Both the position numbers and the translations under genes were made by a program. Positions 18,472 to 27,235 of a DNA stretch of 64,000 nucleotides are shown here, in pieces. The first letter of the stretch is position 1. Every line of letters starts with the position of its first letter. The stretch is from Planktothrix sp. FACHB-1365 (GTDB lineage Bacteria > Cyanobacteriota > Cyanobacteriia > Cyanobacteriales > Microcoleaceae), in the NCBI RefSeq assembly GCF_014697575.1, contig NZ_JACJSC010000006.1, positions 170,372 through 234,371 of the forward strand. Reading direction: 5' to 3'. A model generated the notes under the pieces. The model was given only the letters and a program-made list of their open reading frames with translations. It made no database searches and was not told the origin of the DNA.

Positions 18472-18763
18472 AGATCCTTAAAACGGTAAACTTAGGTTCA
18501 ATCTAAAACCTAATGATTAAGGTATTCTACAGGATAGGAAATCTATTTCTAAGGTTCAAGTCATCTGCTTAACAATTCTGCCAATGGACTGAGCTTTAAT
18601 CGACCAGAATCATCGATAGAGGTTAGACTGAGGATCAGAAAAATTTAACGAAGATTAAAACATCAAAATTGAATTAAAGCTATATAATTTCTTAATAACT
18701 TGGACAGTCGAAGACAATGATTGGCCCTCAATCCTAAATTGATTGAATTGATTTGAGCATTTC
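18472..18763. other. Divergent promoter spacer
   Basis: The KimA-like gene and the AI-2E-type permease gene are transcribed away from each other from this 292-base spacer, which must hold both promoters. No repeat or RNA gene was recognised. Confidence 0.5.
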
Positions 18764-19807
18764 ATGAATCCTAAACCTGACTGGCTGAAATTATTATTGA
18801 TTGCCTTAGTGATTCCAACCTTGGTTTTAAATGGTTGGGTCTTATTGCTCACGTTAGAATACTTTAAGTCTATCATTCATATTTTTGTAACGGCAATTTT
18901 ATTATCTTTTCTCTTAGATTATCCAGTCCAAAAACTGCAACGATATGGCCTGCAACGAACAACAGCCATTTTAGCCGTATTATTGATTACCTTGATGATT
19001 TTGGGAGTTTTAGGAATCACCTTGTTTCCGATTATTATTCAACAGTTTAATACCTTAATCGAACGTCTTCCCAGTTGGATTGAGTCAGGAAACCAACAAA
19101 TTAAAACCTTTGAAGCTTGGGCAATTAGTCGGAATATCCCCGTTAATGTTGGAGGAGTAACCGTTCAACTTTTGGAACGCTTATCCAGTCAAGTTCAAAC
19201 CTTAGGAGGAGATGTAATTGGAGGAGTTTTAACCGTTTTTGGTCGAGTATTAGATGTTGTGATCATTGCAGCTATGACCTTTTATCTGTTATTACATGGA
19301 GAGTCACTTTGGGATGATTTCTATCAACTATTTCCCACTAAAATTCGGGTTCCGGTTCGTCGTACCTTAAGAAAAAATTTTAAGAATTATTTTATCGGTC
19401 AAGCCTCCGTTGCTGGACTATTAGGAGGATTCATGACCTTAGCATTCTTCATTATTAAGGTTCCCTTTGGATTGTTATTTGGAATGGTTATTGGGGTGAT
19501 GGCTTTCTTTCCCTTTGGAGGAAGTTTAGGGATTATTTTGGTTTGCTTTTTAGTGGCTTTAAATAGTATTTGGTTGGGAGTAAAAGTGTTAATTACAGCG
19601 ATTATTGTTGATCAAATTGTAGAAAATGGAATTGCCCCACGCCTCCTAGGAACATTTACCGGATTAAACCCCGTTTTGATTTTAATTTCCCTTTTAATTG
19701 GTGCTAGAGTGGCAGGTTTTCTCGGATTAATTGTTGCTGTTCCCCTAGCCAGTTTTTTCAAATCCTTAATCGGAATACTACAAACCCCCTCCTCTGAAGC
19801 TTTTTAG
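18764..19807 (+). CDS. AI-2E family transporter (PerM-like)
   Basis: A 347-residue inner-membrane protein of the AI-2E_transport family. Two N-terminal helices, a soluble amphipathic section around residues 95-150, then a cluster of helices at 160-345 follow the family layout. Conserved stretches include FGRVLDVVIIAAMTFYLLLHGE, FPFGGSLGIILVC, VDQIVENGIAPRLLG and NPVLILISLLIGARVAGFLG. Members are proposed to export autoinducer-2 or to act as Na+/H+ antiporters; the substrate here is not known. A small glycosyltransferase gene follows 43 bases downstream. Confidence 0.85.
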   Translation: MNPKPDWLKLLLIALVIPTLVLNGWVLLLTLEYFKSIIHIFVTAILLSFLLDYPVQKLQRYGLQRTTAILAVLLITLMILGVLGITLFPIIIQQFNTLIERLPSWIESGNQQIKTFEAWAISRNIPVNVGGVTVQLLERLSSQVQTLGGDVIGGVLTVFGRVLDVVIIAAMTFYLLLHGESLWDDFYQLFPTKIRVPVRRTLRKNFKNYFIGQASVAGLLGGFMTLAFFIIKVPFGLLFGMVIGVMAFFPFGGSLGIILVCFLVALNSIWLGVKVLITAIIVDQIVENGIAPRLLGTFTGLNPVLILISLLIGARVAGFLGLIVAVPLASFFKSLIGILQTPSSEAF

Positions 19808-19850
19808 ATATTTGCCAATTTTCTATCTTTTTTATTCATTAAAATTAACC

Positions 19851-20492
19851 ATGAAAAAACATTTAATCATTTTCACTCGCTATCCTGAACCTGGTAAAAC
19901 CAAAAGCCGATTAATTCCTATTTTAGGAGAAAAAGGTGCCGCTAATTTGCATCGTCACATGACCGAAAAAACCCTGATTACAGTCCGAGAATTACAAGCA
20001 TTAGATCCCCTATCCATAGAAGTTCGATTTACCGGGGGAAATTTAGATGTAATGCAGAATTGGTTAGGATCGGATTTAATTTATGATGCTCAATGTTTTG
20101 GGAATTTAGGCGATCGCATGAGAAACGCTTTTGAAACAGCATTTCATGAAGAAAAAACCCATATTATTATGGTGGGAACAGATTGCCCCTTTTTAACCGT
20201 TGATATTTTAGTTCAAGGATTTAAAGCTTTAGAAGATCATGCAGTTGTTCTAGGGCCAGCAAAAGATGGGGGATATTATTTAATTGGATTAAACCATTAT
20301 ATCCCCGAACTTTTTCAAGATATTCCTTGGGGAACTTCAAAGGTTTTTAAAACAACCATCAAGTGTTGTCAAACCCTGAATTTATCCGTGAGTGAATTAC
20401 CCCTTTTATCAGATATTGATCGTCCTGAAGATTTAGAGTCTATGGAATTTATTGCTTTAAAGGAAATAGAGAATAAAAGAGTTGATTTTTAA
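19851..20492 (+). CDS. TIGR04282 arsenosugar-biosynthesis-type glycosyltransferase
   Basis: The ATG at 19851 (MKKHLIIFTRYPEPGKTKSR) fits the family start; the frame is open 39 bases further upstream, but without support. Visible motifs are RYPEPGKTKSRL (nucleotide binding), GTDCPFL (acidic metal site) and GPAKDGGYYLIGL. The enzyme is a GT-A-fold transferase of about 213 residues. The family is placed in arsenosugar biosynthesis next to ArsM in some cyanobacteria, but no arsM is nearby and the ars operon of this window is 15 kb away. Confidence 0.85.
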   Translation: MKKHLIIFTRYPEPGKTKSRLIPILGEKGAANLHRHMTEKTLITVRELQALDPLSIEVRFTGGNLDVMQNWLGSDLIYDAQCFGNLGDRMRNAFETAFHEEKTHIIMVGTDCPFLTVDILVQGFKALEDHAVVLGPAKDGGYYLIGLNHYIPELFQDIPWGTSKVFKTTIKCCQTLNLSVSELPLLSDIDRPEDLESMEFIALKEIENKRVDF

Positions 20493-20534
20493 TCTTTAGT
20501 CCGTTAAAATCCTTAATTTTTAATCAAAAAATCT

Positions 20535-21038
20535 ATGGAACTAATAGAACAGACTTCAACTCAACTGCTTCTTAAAGACTCCAGCACAAGAGTTTTGCTT
20601 ATTAGATTGGTTTGTACTCCATTTTTAATGTTTGGAATTCTGGGATTATTTATCGTTATTACTGAAAAAGTATTTCCCAGTTTGTTTATTATTTTTTGTT
20701 TGTTGGTCGGAATTTTAGGCGTTTTTTTTACCTCTCATCAAACTATTTATTTAGATAAAAATCAAAACAAATTAACCCTGAAAACTAAAAGATTATTCGG
20801 AACAAAAAAAGCAGAATATCCCCTTGATAATCTCAATATTAGGGTGCAAAGGACTTCTTTCCAAGTCAAAACCTATTCTTCAATTTTAATCAGTCAAAAA
20901 GAACCCATTTATATTGTTGTTTTAGAAATCCCTTCTGCTGGTAAAACTATCAAGATTTCTAGTAATTATAGTTTACTTCAAAATCAAGCCCTTGAAATCG
21001 CTAATCAAATCCGTACTTTTCTCGATATGCCTCCATAA
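20535..21038 (+). CDS. Hypothetical membrane protein with two helices
   Basis: 167 residues. Two adjacent membrane helices lie at about 22-45 (FLMFGILGLFIVITEK) and 48-68 (SLFIIFCLLVGILGVFF). A beta-rich cytoplasmic or periplasmic domain follows, with regular alternation (QTIYLDKNQNKLTLKTKRLF), like a bPH-type fold; that fold is a guess. The next gene is 229 bases away across a G-rich repeat. I do not recognise a named family. Confidence 0.55.
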   Translation: MELIEQTSTQLLLKDSSTRVLLIRLVCTPFLMFGILGLFIVITEKVFPSLFIIFCLLVGILGVFFTSHQTIYLDKNQNKLTLKTKRLFGTKKAEYPLDNLNIRVQRTSFQVKTYSSILISQKEPIYIVVLEIPSAGKTIKISSNYSLLQNQALEIANQIRTFLDMPP

Positions 21039-21082
21039 ACATTCTTTCAAGCTCAAATTTCTGCTAATCCTCAAACATCCCT

Positions 21083-21165
21083 ACTGGGGGACAAGGGGAC
21101 AAGGGGACAAGGAGACAAGGGGACGGGGGGATGAGGGGACGGGGGGATGAGGGGGAGCAGGGGGA
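21083..21165. repeat. G-rich tandem repeat
   Basis: GGGGACAAG and GGGGGATGA units in tandem on the plus strand upstream of the pentapeptide genes. Same class as the tract at 1603-1690. Confidence 0.85.
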
Positions 21166-21267
21166 CGGGTGTAATAGCCAAGTGTTTATTGTCAACCGTT
21201 AACTTCCATAGATTGTTCCTGCATAAACCTAAGTAATCTGGGATGATGGAAAGAGGATTTTTCTATA

Positions 21268-22134
21268 GTGTCATCCTATACCGGAACTATTTGTGAGGCG
21301 AATGATATGGAGGTTAATGAATTATTAAAGCGTTATACAGAGGGAGAGCGGTTGTTTCGAGCCGTTAGCCTAGTTGGAGTGGATTTAAGTGGGATTGATC
21401 TCAGTGAAGCCATTATTGCCCGGGCTAACCTGGAAAATACATCCTTTATTGGCGCCAATTTAACAGGGGTCAATTTTCGAGAAACAAAGTTTATGGGGGT
21501 TGACTTCACCGACACGAACTTGAGTGATGCGAACTTAATTGGCAGCTATTTGAGTGATACGAAGTTTAACCGAACAAACTTGACCGGGGCGAGTTTACGG
21601 GGGTCTTCTTCCAAAAATGTTACCTTAACTCAAGCGAATCTCACCGAAGCTAACCTCACCGAAGCCAATTTCAGCCAAGCCAATTTTGTTGGTGCCAATC
21701 TAACCCATGCTACGTTAGTCCGAACAAATTTGATGAAAGCCAATCTCACCGGAGCCATTTTAGAAAGTGCTAACCTAACCAACGTGATTATGCGAGAAAC
21801 CACCTTGGAAGGAGCCAACTTAACAAATGCAACCCTGAGTGGGGGAATGATGATTGGAGCTAACTTTCATGAAGCGGATTTAACACGAGTGACAATGATT
21901 GGGGCGGATTTAAGTGAAGCTAACTTGAGTGAAGCCAACCTGCGAGGAGCTAACGTGACTTGGACAACCTTACGCGGGGCGAATATGAGTCGAGCTAGAC
22001 TCTACCGCACAAAATTATCTTGGTCAAATTTAAGTGGTGTAAATCTGATTGAAGCGATTATGATTGATACTAAATTAGATCGAGCGAATTTAAGAGATGC
22101 AGATATGAGAGGTGCGATTTTACCCAATAAGTAG
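21268..22134 (+). CDS. Pentapeptide repeat protein
   Basis: 288 residues. After a short lead (MEVNELLKRYTEGERLFRAV), nearly the whole protein is made of A(N/D)LXX repeats, about 45 in all, which fold as a right-handed quadrilateral beta-helix. Start GTG at 21268 is preceded by AGAGGA; the in-frame ATG at 21307 is an alternative. It overlaps no other gene but sits three bases from a second protein of the same kind, so the pair is cotranscribed. The function of cyanobacterial pentapeptide proteins is mostly unknown; a DNA-mimic role is one hypothesis only. Confidence 0.88.
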   Translation: MSSYTGTICEANDMEVNELLKRYTEGERLFRAVSLVGVDLSGIDLSEAIIARANLENTSFIGANLTGVNFRETKFMGVDFTDTNLSDANLIGSYLSDTKFNRTNLTGASLRGSSSKNVTLTQANLTEANLTEANFSQANFVGANLTHATLVRTNLMKANLTGAILESANLTNVIMRETTLEGANLTNATLSGGMMIGANFHEADLTRVTMIGADLSEANLSEANLRGANVTWTTLRGANMSRARLYRTKLSWSNLSGVNLIEAIMIDTKLDRANLRDADMRGAILPNK

Positions 22135-22137
22135 GCG

Positions 22138-23157
22138 GTGAATTCTGTGCCAATGCAGTCCATTATCAATTCTCAAGAACTGTTATATCGTTATTTAGCT
22201 GGAGAACGAGATTTCCAGAATGCGAACTTGATTGGTGCTTCTCTGCATCAAGTGAATTTAGTGGGGGCTAATCTGGCTGGAGCATCTTTAGCCCGGGCTG
22301 ATTTAACACGGGCTTTGCTCCATGAAATTAACTTGACTAATGCCTTTTTGTATGGTAGTAATTTAAGTTTTGTTAAGTTAGGAAAAGGGCAATTAAAAAA
22401 TGCTGATTTGACAAAAGCAAACCTAGAAGGGGCGTTTTTAGTCAAGTCGGAGATGAGTGGCGTTAAGCTTAGTGGTGCTATTTTGCGGGGAGTTAATCTC
22501 CGGGCTGCTAATTTGCAGGGTGTCAATTTATGCGGTGCTAATCTTTATGGTGTAAATTTACGCGGCGCTAATTTAACCAAAGCCAATTTAAACTGGGCAA
22601 ATTTGAGCCAAGCTAAATTAAGTGGGGCGATTCTTCAAGAAACCCAAATGACAGGAATTAATTTGAGTTCTGCCCATTTAATTGAGGTTAATCTTCAAGG
22701 ATTTGATTTAAGTGGGGTGAATTTTGCTCAAGCCGTAATGACGCGAATTAATTTACAAGAGTCTGATTTAATGGCTGCTAACTTAAGCCAAGCGCAATTA
22801 AAACAAGCGAATTTACAACAAGCTCAGTTACAAGATGCCAATTTAGTTGAAGCCCAGCTTTTCCAGGCAAATTTGACGGATGCGGTGTTAATGCGGGCTG
22901 ATTTATCCCAGGCGAGTTTAACCTATGCCACTCTGCTGAGAAGCAACTTAAATTTAGCGACCTTGAGAAAGGCGGATTTACGCGCTGCTGACCTGCGAAA
23001 TGCTTATCTTTGGAAAGCCGATTTATCCGAAGCTAATTTAGAAGGTGCAAACCTTTCTGGGGCGAGTTTACGCGGGGCAAACCTACAAGGAGTTAATTTA
23101 AGAAATGTTAATCTAGCAGGGGCCACACTTCCCAATGGCACTCTTCATGCCGTTTAA
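22138..23157 (+). CDS. Pentapeptide repeat protein, tandem paralogue
   Basis: 339 residues of A(N/D)LXX repeats after the lead INSQELLYRYLAGERDFQNA, which matches the lead of the upstream gene in pattern (LLxRYxxGERxF). The two therefore arose by duplication and diverged in repeat number. Start choices are GTG at 22138, GTG at 22147 and ATG at 22153; AGGCGG just upstream best fits 22147 or 22153, so the N-terminus is uncertain by five residues. Predicted cytoplasmic; no signal peptide. Confidence 0.88.
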   Translation: MNSVPMQSIINSQELLYRYLAGERDFQNANLIGASLHQVNLVGANLAGASLARADLTRALLHEINLTNAFLYGSNLSFVKLGKGQLKNADLTKANLEGAFLVKSEMSGVKLSGAILRGVNLRAANLQGVNLCGANLYGVNLRGANLTKANLNWANLSQAKLSGAILQETQMTGINLSSAHLIEVNLQGFDLSGVNFAQAVMTRINLQESDLMAANLSQAQLKQANLQQAQLQDANLVEAQLFQANLTDAVLMRADLSQASLTYATLLRSNLNLATLRKADLRAADLRNAYLWKADLSEANLEGANLSGASLRGANLQGVNLRNVNLAGATLPNGTLHAV

Positions 23158-23307
23158 AAAGTCATTGACCCCTTTTAATTTTTTTTAAGGGTCTTAAATC
23201 TTTATATTCTAACAATTCTAACATTTTAAATAAAATAAAACAATCCTTTTTTTTATTGCCAATTCGAGGCAAGCTAGAAGTATAGAGTTTTTTGTGGATC
23301 AGCTACT

Positions 23308-23925
23308 ATGATGCTCAAAGCTAAAGATATTATGACTACAGAAGTCGTAACGATCAAAGGTTCCGCTACGGTTGCCGAAGCCGTGAAGCAGATGAATGAT
23401 CTGTGCTTACGGGCATTGATCGTTGATCGACGTTACGAACAAGATGCCTTTGGGATTATTACTGAGACTGACATTGTTTACAAAGTCACCGCCTACGGGA
23501 AAGACCCAACAAAAGTCCGGGTTTGTGAAATTATGACCAAACCCTGCATTGCGATTAATCCTGACCTCGGTGTGGAATATGTGGCGAGACTCTTTGCTCA
23601 AACGGGAATTCGTCGTGCTCCAGTGATTCACGATAAATTGCTGGGAATTATTTCTGTCACCGATATTATTAGCAAAGGTGATTTTGTCGAAAATCCCAAG
23701 GGCATTCTGTTAGAAGAACGCATTGAACAAGCAATTGAAGAAGCTAGAGCCACTTGTTCAGAAAAAGGAGCTACCTCGAAAGAATGTGCCGCCGCCTGGG
23801 ATATCGTGGAAGAACTGCAAGCCGAAGCGGCTCACCAAAAAGCGGAACGTTTGGAAAAAACAGCCTTTGATTTGTATTGTGAAGAAAATCCCGATGCGGC
23901 AGAAGCTCGGGTTTATGACACCTAA
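23308..23925 (+). CDS. CBS-CP12 fusion protein
   Basis: Two CBS motifs (about residues 6-62 and 71-125, with DIMTTEVVTI and EIMTKPCIAI starts) bind adenine nucleotides in this fold. Residues about 142-205 form a CP12 domain: Cys150 and Cys160 in RATCSEKGATSKEC, then AWDIVEEL at 163-170. CP12 normally assembles GAPDH and phosphoribulokinase to switch the Calvin cycle with redox. In this protein the C-terminal Cys pair is broken: Cys191 is present, but the partner near the RVYD end is Ala200. CBS-CP12 fusions are a known cyanobacterial family. The 205-residue length is typical. Confidence 0.9.
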   Translation: MMLKAKDIMTTEVVTIKGSATVAEAVKQMNDLCLRALIVDRRYEQDAFGIITETDIVYKVTAYGKDPTKVRVCEIMTKPCIAINPDLGVEYVARLFAQTGIRRAPVIHDKLLGIISVTDIISKGDFVENPKGILLEERIEQAIEEARATCSEKGATSKECAAAWDIVEELQAEAAHQKAERLEKTAFDLYCEENPDAAEARVYDT

Positions 23926-23988
23926 TCCTTGAGGACTTCAGTTCAGGTTGTGGTTTAACTCATTCATTTCTCTTGACCGTCACAGTTT

Positions 23989-24017
23989 CCCCCTCTAACA
24001 TATCAATATAGAGGGGG
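23989..24017 (+). terminator. Stem-loop terminator after CBS-CP12
   Basis: CCCCCTCTA (23989-23997) pairs perfectly with TAGAGGGGG (24009-24017) around an 11-base A/T loop, 64 bases after the stop codon. The following T-tract is weak, so it may act as a processing or partial termination site. Confidence 0.6.
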
Positions 24018-24096
24018 AATTCTGCTTTATTGGGTTAATCATTTTAGGTTGGATTTGATTGTTAGTGTCATTGAGCAACAAATTAAAAACGTCTAA

Positions 24097-24936
24097 TCAA
24101 GCATGAATCCAACCATTCAGGGCAAATCGACTATCCGCAAAATTTTGAGAGGGACAATAAACGGGTAACACTTCATGCTTACAACGACTATCAAAAAAGA
24201 TAATACTATTATTGCGCGGTTCAATTTGATTAAATCGTTCTTGAATTAGAGATTGATTGTCTTGAATTTTAGTTTCATATAATCTTAAGTCTCCCCCATA
24301 AAAGCCTTTAGGTTCTTGATAAAAATAATAAACATAGGTTAATCTTCGATTGGCAGCTTTTCCGGCATCCACATCTTGATGAATTTTATAATATCCCCCC
24401 TGTAAATGCGCCGTGATTTGCATTTCTAAATGGGACACTAAAAACATCGGCATTTGTAATTGCTGCATGACATTGGGTCTAACGGAGAGAAGTTGATGAG
24501 TCAGCAGTTCATGGAACTCCACAAAGTGTTGAGGAAGTAAAATATAAGATTCCCGATATTTTGATTCATTATTAATTACTTCCGACGGAAAGAATTTGTC
24601 TTGATTAGCAAGCGTCATCTTTAAAAGTTTCTGATAATCCTCCTCTGATAAAAAGTTATCTAGTTGTACATAATCTGGATTTAAAATAATGGCTTCTGTT
24701 TGTTGATTTTGCAAGAAAGGATCAGGAGAAATATCTGAAGAAGGGATAACTTCGGGTAACAATGAATTCAACTGCTTTTGTTGTGATGATAATATTCCAA
24801 TCTCTAATACTTTTAAAGCTGCGTTTAGCCTTTCATTGTAAGGAATATCAGGTTGATTAAGGCTAGAATTTACCAAATCTAAAGCTTGACTAAAAATCTT
24901 ATCAAATTGTATATTATATTCTGAATTGGATAACAT
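24097..24936 (-). CDS. 2OG-Fe(II) oxygenase (prolyl 4-hydroxylase-like)
   Basis: 279 residues. The C-terminal half carries the jelly-roll iron site: HQD in KIHQDVDAG (first His and Asp), CKHEVLPV (second His) and RFALNGW (Arg for 2-oxoglutarate). GGDLRLYE between them is typical. The N-terminal 90 residues are helical and unassigned. The enzyme would hydroxylate a protein or small molecule using oxygen and 2-oxoglutarate; the substrate is unknown. Transcribed alone on the minus strand toward the CBS-CP12 terminator, next to a long gene-free spacer. Confidence 0.8.
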   Translation of the reverse strand: MLSNSEYNIQFDKIFSQALDLVNSSLNQPDIPYNERLNAALKVLEIGILSSQQKQLNSLLPEVIPSSDISPDPFLQNQQTEAIILNPDYVQLDNFLSEEDYQKLLKMTLANQDKFFPSEVINNESKYRESYILLPQHFVEFHELLTHQLLSVRPNVMQQLQMPMFLVSHLEMQITAHLQGGYYKIHQDVDAGKAANRRLTYVYYFYQEPKGFYGGDLRLYETKIQDNQSLIQERFNQIEPRNNSIIFFDSRCKHEVLPVYCPSQNFADSRFALNGWIHA

Positions 24937-25042
24937 TAGAGATGGTTTCCTCCTCTTAATTCAATTTTTGATAGAACTCCTTTATCAAATATACTCAGTT
25001 TTGCTCGTTTTCACAACAAAATTTTGGTTCTAAGGAGTCAAA

Positions 25043-25228
25043 GTGCGATCAAGTCACCAGCATAAGGGTATTAGAATAATTTTAAAAGAAGGAGTTATAC
25101 AAAAAGATTAGCGGATAAAGTTCTACAAAAAGTCTTAGAGAAAAATATCAATAGTGTGGTAAAAAAGGGAATAGTAACAACAGAAGAACCAAAACTACAC
25201 GATTATTGGGACTTAAACAAAAATTAAG
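25043..25228 (+). pseudogene. Possible frame-broken small ORF
   Basis: AAGGAG at 25032-25037 precedes a GTG at 25043. The frame stops after 22 codons at a TAG, but a single added base in the AAAAA run just upstream would join it to a frame that ends at TAA with HDYWDLNKN, giving about 61 residues. I see no family match. It may be a decayed gene, a sequencing error in a homopolymer, or chance. Confidence 0.25.
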
Positions 25229-25504
25229 CCCAAATCAAGCCTAAACTTGCTGGGTTGAGTACAAATACATCCCTCAGCATACTGGAGCTACTCCACAAAT
25301 CGAAAAGAAATCGCTGTGCGTGTATGCTTCAAGGGCATCAGCAAATATGCTTAAGAGTTTCTAGGATGTGGAAACAACACCAATAAATTCTGTAAAAAGT
25401 AAAGATTTAATAAAGATGGAGACAAACCGATTGTATTTTTTTTCATCCACTTTATAATTGCAGCATTAAAGATTTGAGCCATAACTTACACACCGGAGGG
25501 TTAA

Positions 25505-25580
25505 AAAACCTGGTTTCTCGTCTTGGCTTTAAGCTAAGAGCTTGATGTAATGTTCAGAAATCGGGTTTTTGCGTAAGTCT
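25505..25580. repeat. Dispersed repeat, AACCNGGTTTCT / GCGTAAGTC type
   Basis: AACCTGGTTTCT and AGAAATCGGGTTTTTGCGTAAGTC are separated by about 40 bases. The same two-part layout recurs at 54819-54870 (AACCCGGTTTCT, then AGAAATCGGGTTTTTGCGTAAGTC). Two copies 29 kb apart with conserved arms suggest a small dispersed element. Confidence 0.6.
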
Positions 25581-25600
25581 ATTGGCATAACATCGCTATT

Positions 25601-25637
25601 CAAGTCAGACATCAAAAATCCAATTGGGTCTGACTTG
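25601..25637 (+). promoter_or_regulatory. Inverted repeat upstream of HprK-like gene
   Basis: CAAGTCAGAC (25601-25610) and GTCTGACTTG (25628-25637) are perfect 10-base arms around a 17-base loop, 94 bases before the start of the cluster. It could be an operator, an attenuator hairpin or a terminator for upstream transcription; the sequence cannot decide. Confidence 0.4.
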
Positions 25638-25731
25638 ATCAGTTGGGGTGCAAAAGAATAGTGCCAAACCCGAAATTTTATCCGTTTAGTTCAAGGAAAA
25701 ACTTTAGCTTTGAAAACTTGGACAAGCTGCA

Positions 25732-26607
25732 ATGCAGACTTCTACTTTGCCTCTATTAAAACAACAAACTGAATGCGTACCCTTTTACCCTGAACTTGAC
25801 GAAATTAGTTGGAAAGCTGGAATTTCTCTCGTCAGCTATGGTGTTCACATTGGTATCCGTGTCAACGAACCAACTATTTTGGAACCGCTTTTGGATTACC
25901 TACCGCCTGGGTGGGAGGAATCATCATCACCAGTTGATGAGTTGTACTCGCTAATTGTTGATGAAATTGGCAAAGGTTCTGGTCGTTACATTGATCACCA
26001 GATCTATCGAGGGCAAGAAAAACTTGCTGAAAGTATAGAGCTTGAAACCATTTTTGAGACGTTAGACTCTGACTTGCGCTTGCAGGTTGGCATTGCTGTA
26101 CAAGATTGGCTATTTGTCCATGCGGGTGTTGTGGGTTGGCGGGGGAAAGCGATTCTCATTCCGGGGCGCAGTTTTAGTGGCAAAACAACTCTGGTCAAGG
26201 CGTTAGTTAACGCTGGAGCAACCTATTACTCGGATGAGTATGCGGTATTGGATACTGAGGGACGGGTTCATCCCTATCCGAGACGTTTATCCATACGGCA
26301 AGGAGAAGGGCAGCGAGTTAAACGGTGTTCTGTAGAAGAATTGGGGGGTACAGCAGGAACCGAACCTTTACCAGTGGGTTTGATTGTTCATGCTCAATAT
26401 GAGTCTGGAGTGCAACGGAATTTAAAACCAATGTCTTTAGGACATGGGGTATTGGCACTATTAGATAACACAATTGTTGCGAGTCTTCGTCCTGATTTTG
26501 CCCTTCCTATTTTAGCAAGTGCTGTTTCTGGTGCTTTATGTTTGGAAGGGAAACGAGATGAGGCAGAAGATATTGCGATCGCATTATTGCAACACTTAGA
26601 AAATTAA
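25732..26607 (+). CDS. HprK-like P-loop protein of peptide-maturation cluster
   Basis: 291 residues. The C-terminal half resembles the HPr kinase/PEPCK-type fold: Walker A GRSFSGKT at 145-152, an acidic YSDEYAVLD at 166-174 in the Walker B place, then a beta-rich end. The N-terminal 120 residues are an unassigned domain. HprK-like proteins with PqqD neighbours are typical of lasso-peptide and related RiPP clusters, where some phosphorylate a peptide serine (paeninodin type). It is the first gene of the cluster; the first PqqD protein starts 46 bases after its stop. A role in modifying the Cys-rich proteins downstream is inference. Confidence 0.65.
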   Translation: MQTSTLPLLKQQTECVPFYPELDEISWKAGISLVSYGVHIGIRVNEPTILEPLLDYLPPGWEESSSPVDELYSLIVDEIGKGSGRYIDHQIYRGQEKLAESIELETIFETLDSDLRLQVGIAVQDWLFVHAGVVGWRGKAILIPGRSFSGKTTLVKALVNAGATYYSDEYAVLDTEGRVHPYPRRLSIRQGEGQRVKRCSVEELGGTAGTEPLPVGLIVHAQYESGVQRNLKPMSLGHGVLALLDNTIVASLRPDFALPILASAVSGALCLEGKRDEAEDIAIALLQHLEN

Positions 26608-26653
26608 GTTGACTGTCAGTTTAAAAAATTCATTGATTAACGAGGATAAAACG

Positions 26654-27205
26654 ATGATACCTGTCGCCAGAACTGAAAATCTGTTGCTGCAAGATATTGG
26701 TAATGAATTGATTATTTACGATCAAGATAATAATTCTTCCCATTGTTTAACGCCACTAGCAGTGAGAGTCTGGGAATTATCAAATGGTCAAAATACAGTT
26801 AATGATATTGCCCATAAACTCGAAAAGGAGTTTAATCTGCCTGGGAATAGTGATGTGGATATGCGGGGGTTGGTTTGGCTGACATTGGAGGAATTAGAAC
26901 GTTATTCCCTCATTCAAGAGTATTTACGACAACCTGCTACAAATGTAATTGCAGGGATGTCACGTCGGAAGGCAATTAAGACGGCTACATTGGTGGGTGG
27001 GTTTGCGATCGGTTCGATGTTTCCTGTGGTTAAATCTATTGTTGCTCCTGAACCTGCTCTGGCTTCCAGTGGTAGTGGTGCGTGTCGAACCGAGAGACAA
27101 ACCTGTAATGTTCAAATTGAAGGCACGAATAAACAGAATAACTGTTGTGCTGGATTAATATGTACTCCTACGGCAATAAGAGATGTATGTTTAAAACCAT
27201 TTTAA
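26654..27205 (+). CDS. PqqD domain, internal Tat signal and six-Cys knottin-like tail (copy 1)
   Basis: 183 residues from the ATG at 26654, which the paralogue downstream also uses; a TTG 45 bases upstream is rejected. Residues 1-95 are a PqqD/RRE-type domain (HCLTPLAVRVWELSNGQNTV, then WLTLEELERYSLI). Residues 103-109, SRRKAIK, are a twin-arginine motif followed by a hydrophobic core (110-131) and ALA at 135-137, a signal-peptidase site. The released tail has cysteines at 144, 151, 164, 165, 170 and 179: C-x6-C-x12-CC-x4-C-x8-C, the inhibitor cystine knot spacing. A fusion of recognition domain, export signal and disulfide-rich peptide in one chain is unusual. The function of the tail is unknown. 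Confidence 0.72.
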   Translation: MIPVARTENLLLQDIGNELIIYDQDNNSSHCLTPLAVRVWELSNGQNTVNDIAHKLEKEFNLPGNSDVDMRGLVWLTLEELERYSLIQEYLRQPATNVIAGMSRRKAIKTATLVGGFAIGSMFPVVKSIVAPEPALASSGSGACRTERQTCNVQIEGTNKQNNCCAGLICTPTAIRDVCLKPF

Positions 27206-27235
27206 AAATTCATTGATATAAGTAGGAAAAAAACC

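Larger units (their letters stand above)
24937..25731. other. Long spacer with decayed ORF and repeats
   Basis: Almost 800 bases carry no intact gene. They hold a frame-broken small ORF (25043-25228), a dispersed repeat related to the AGAAACCCGGTTTCT family (25505-25580), and an inverted repeat (25601-25637). The DNA is A/T-rich. It marks the left edge of the PqqD/knottin cluster and looks like a junction of acquired DNA; that is inference. Confidence 0.5.
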
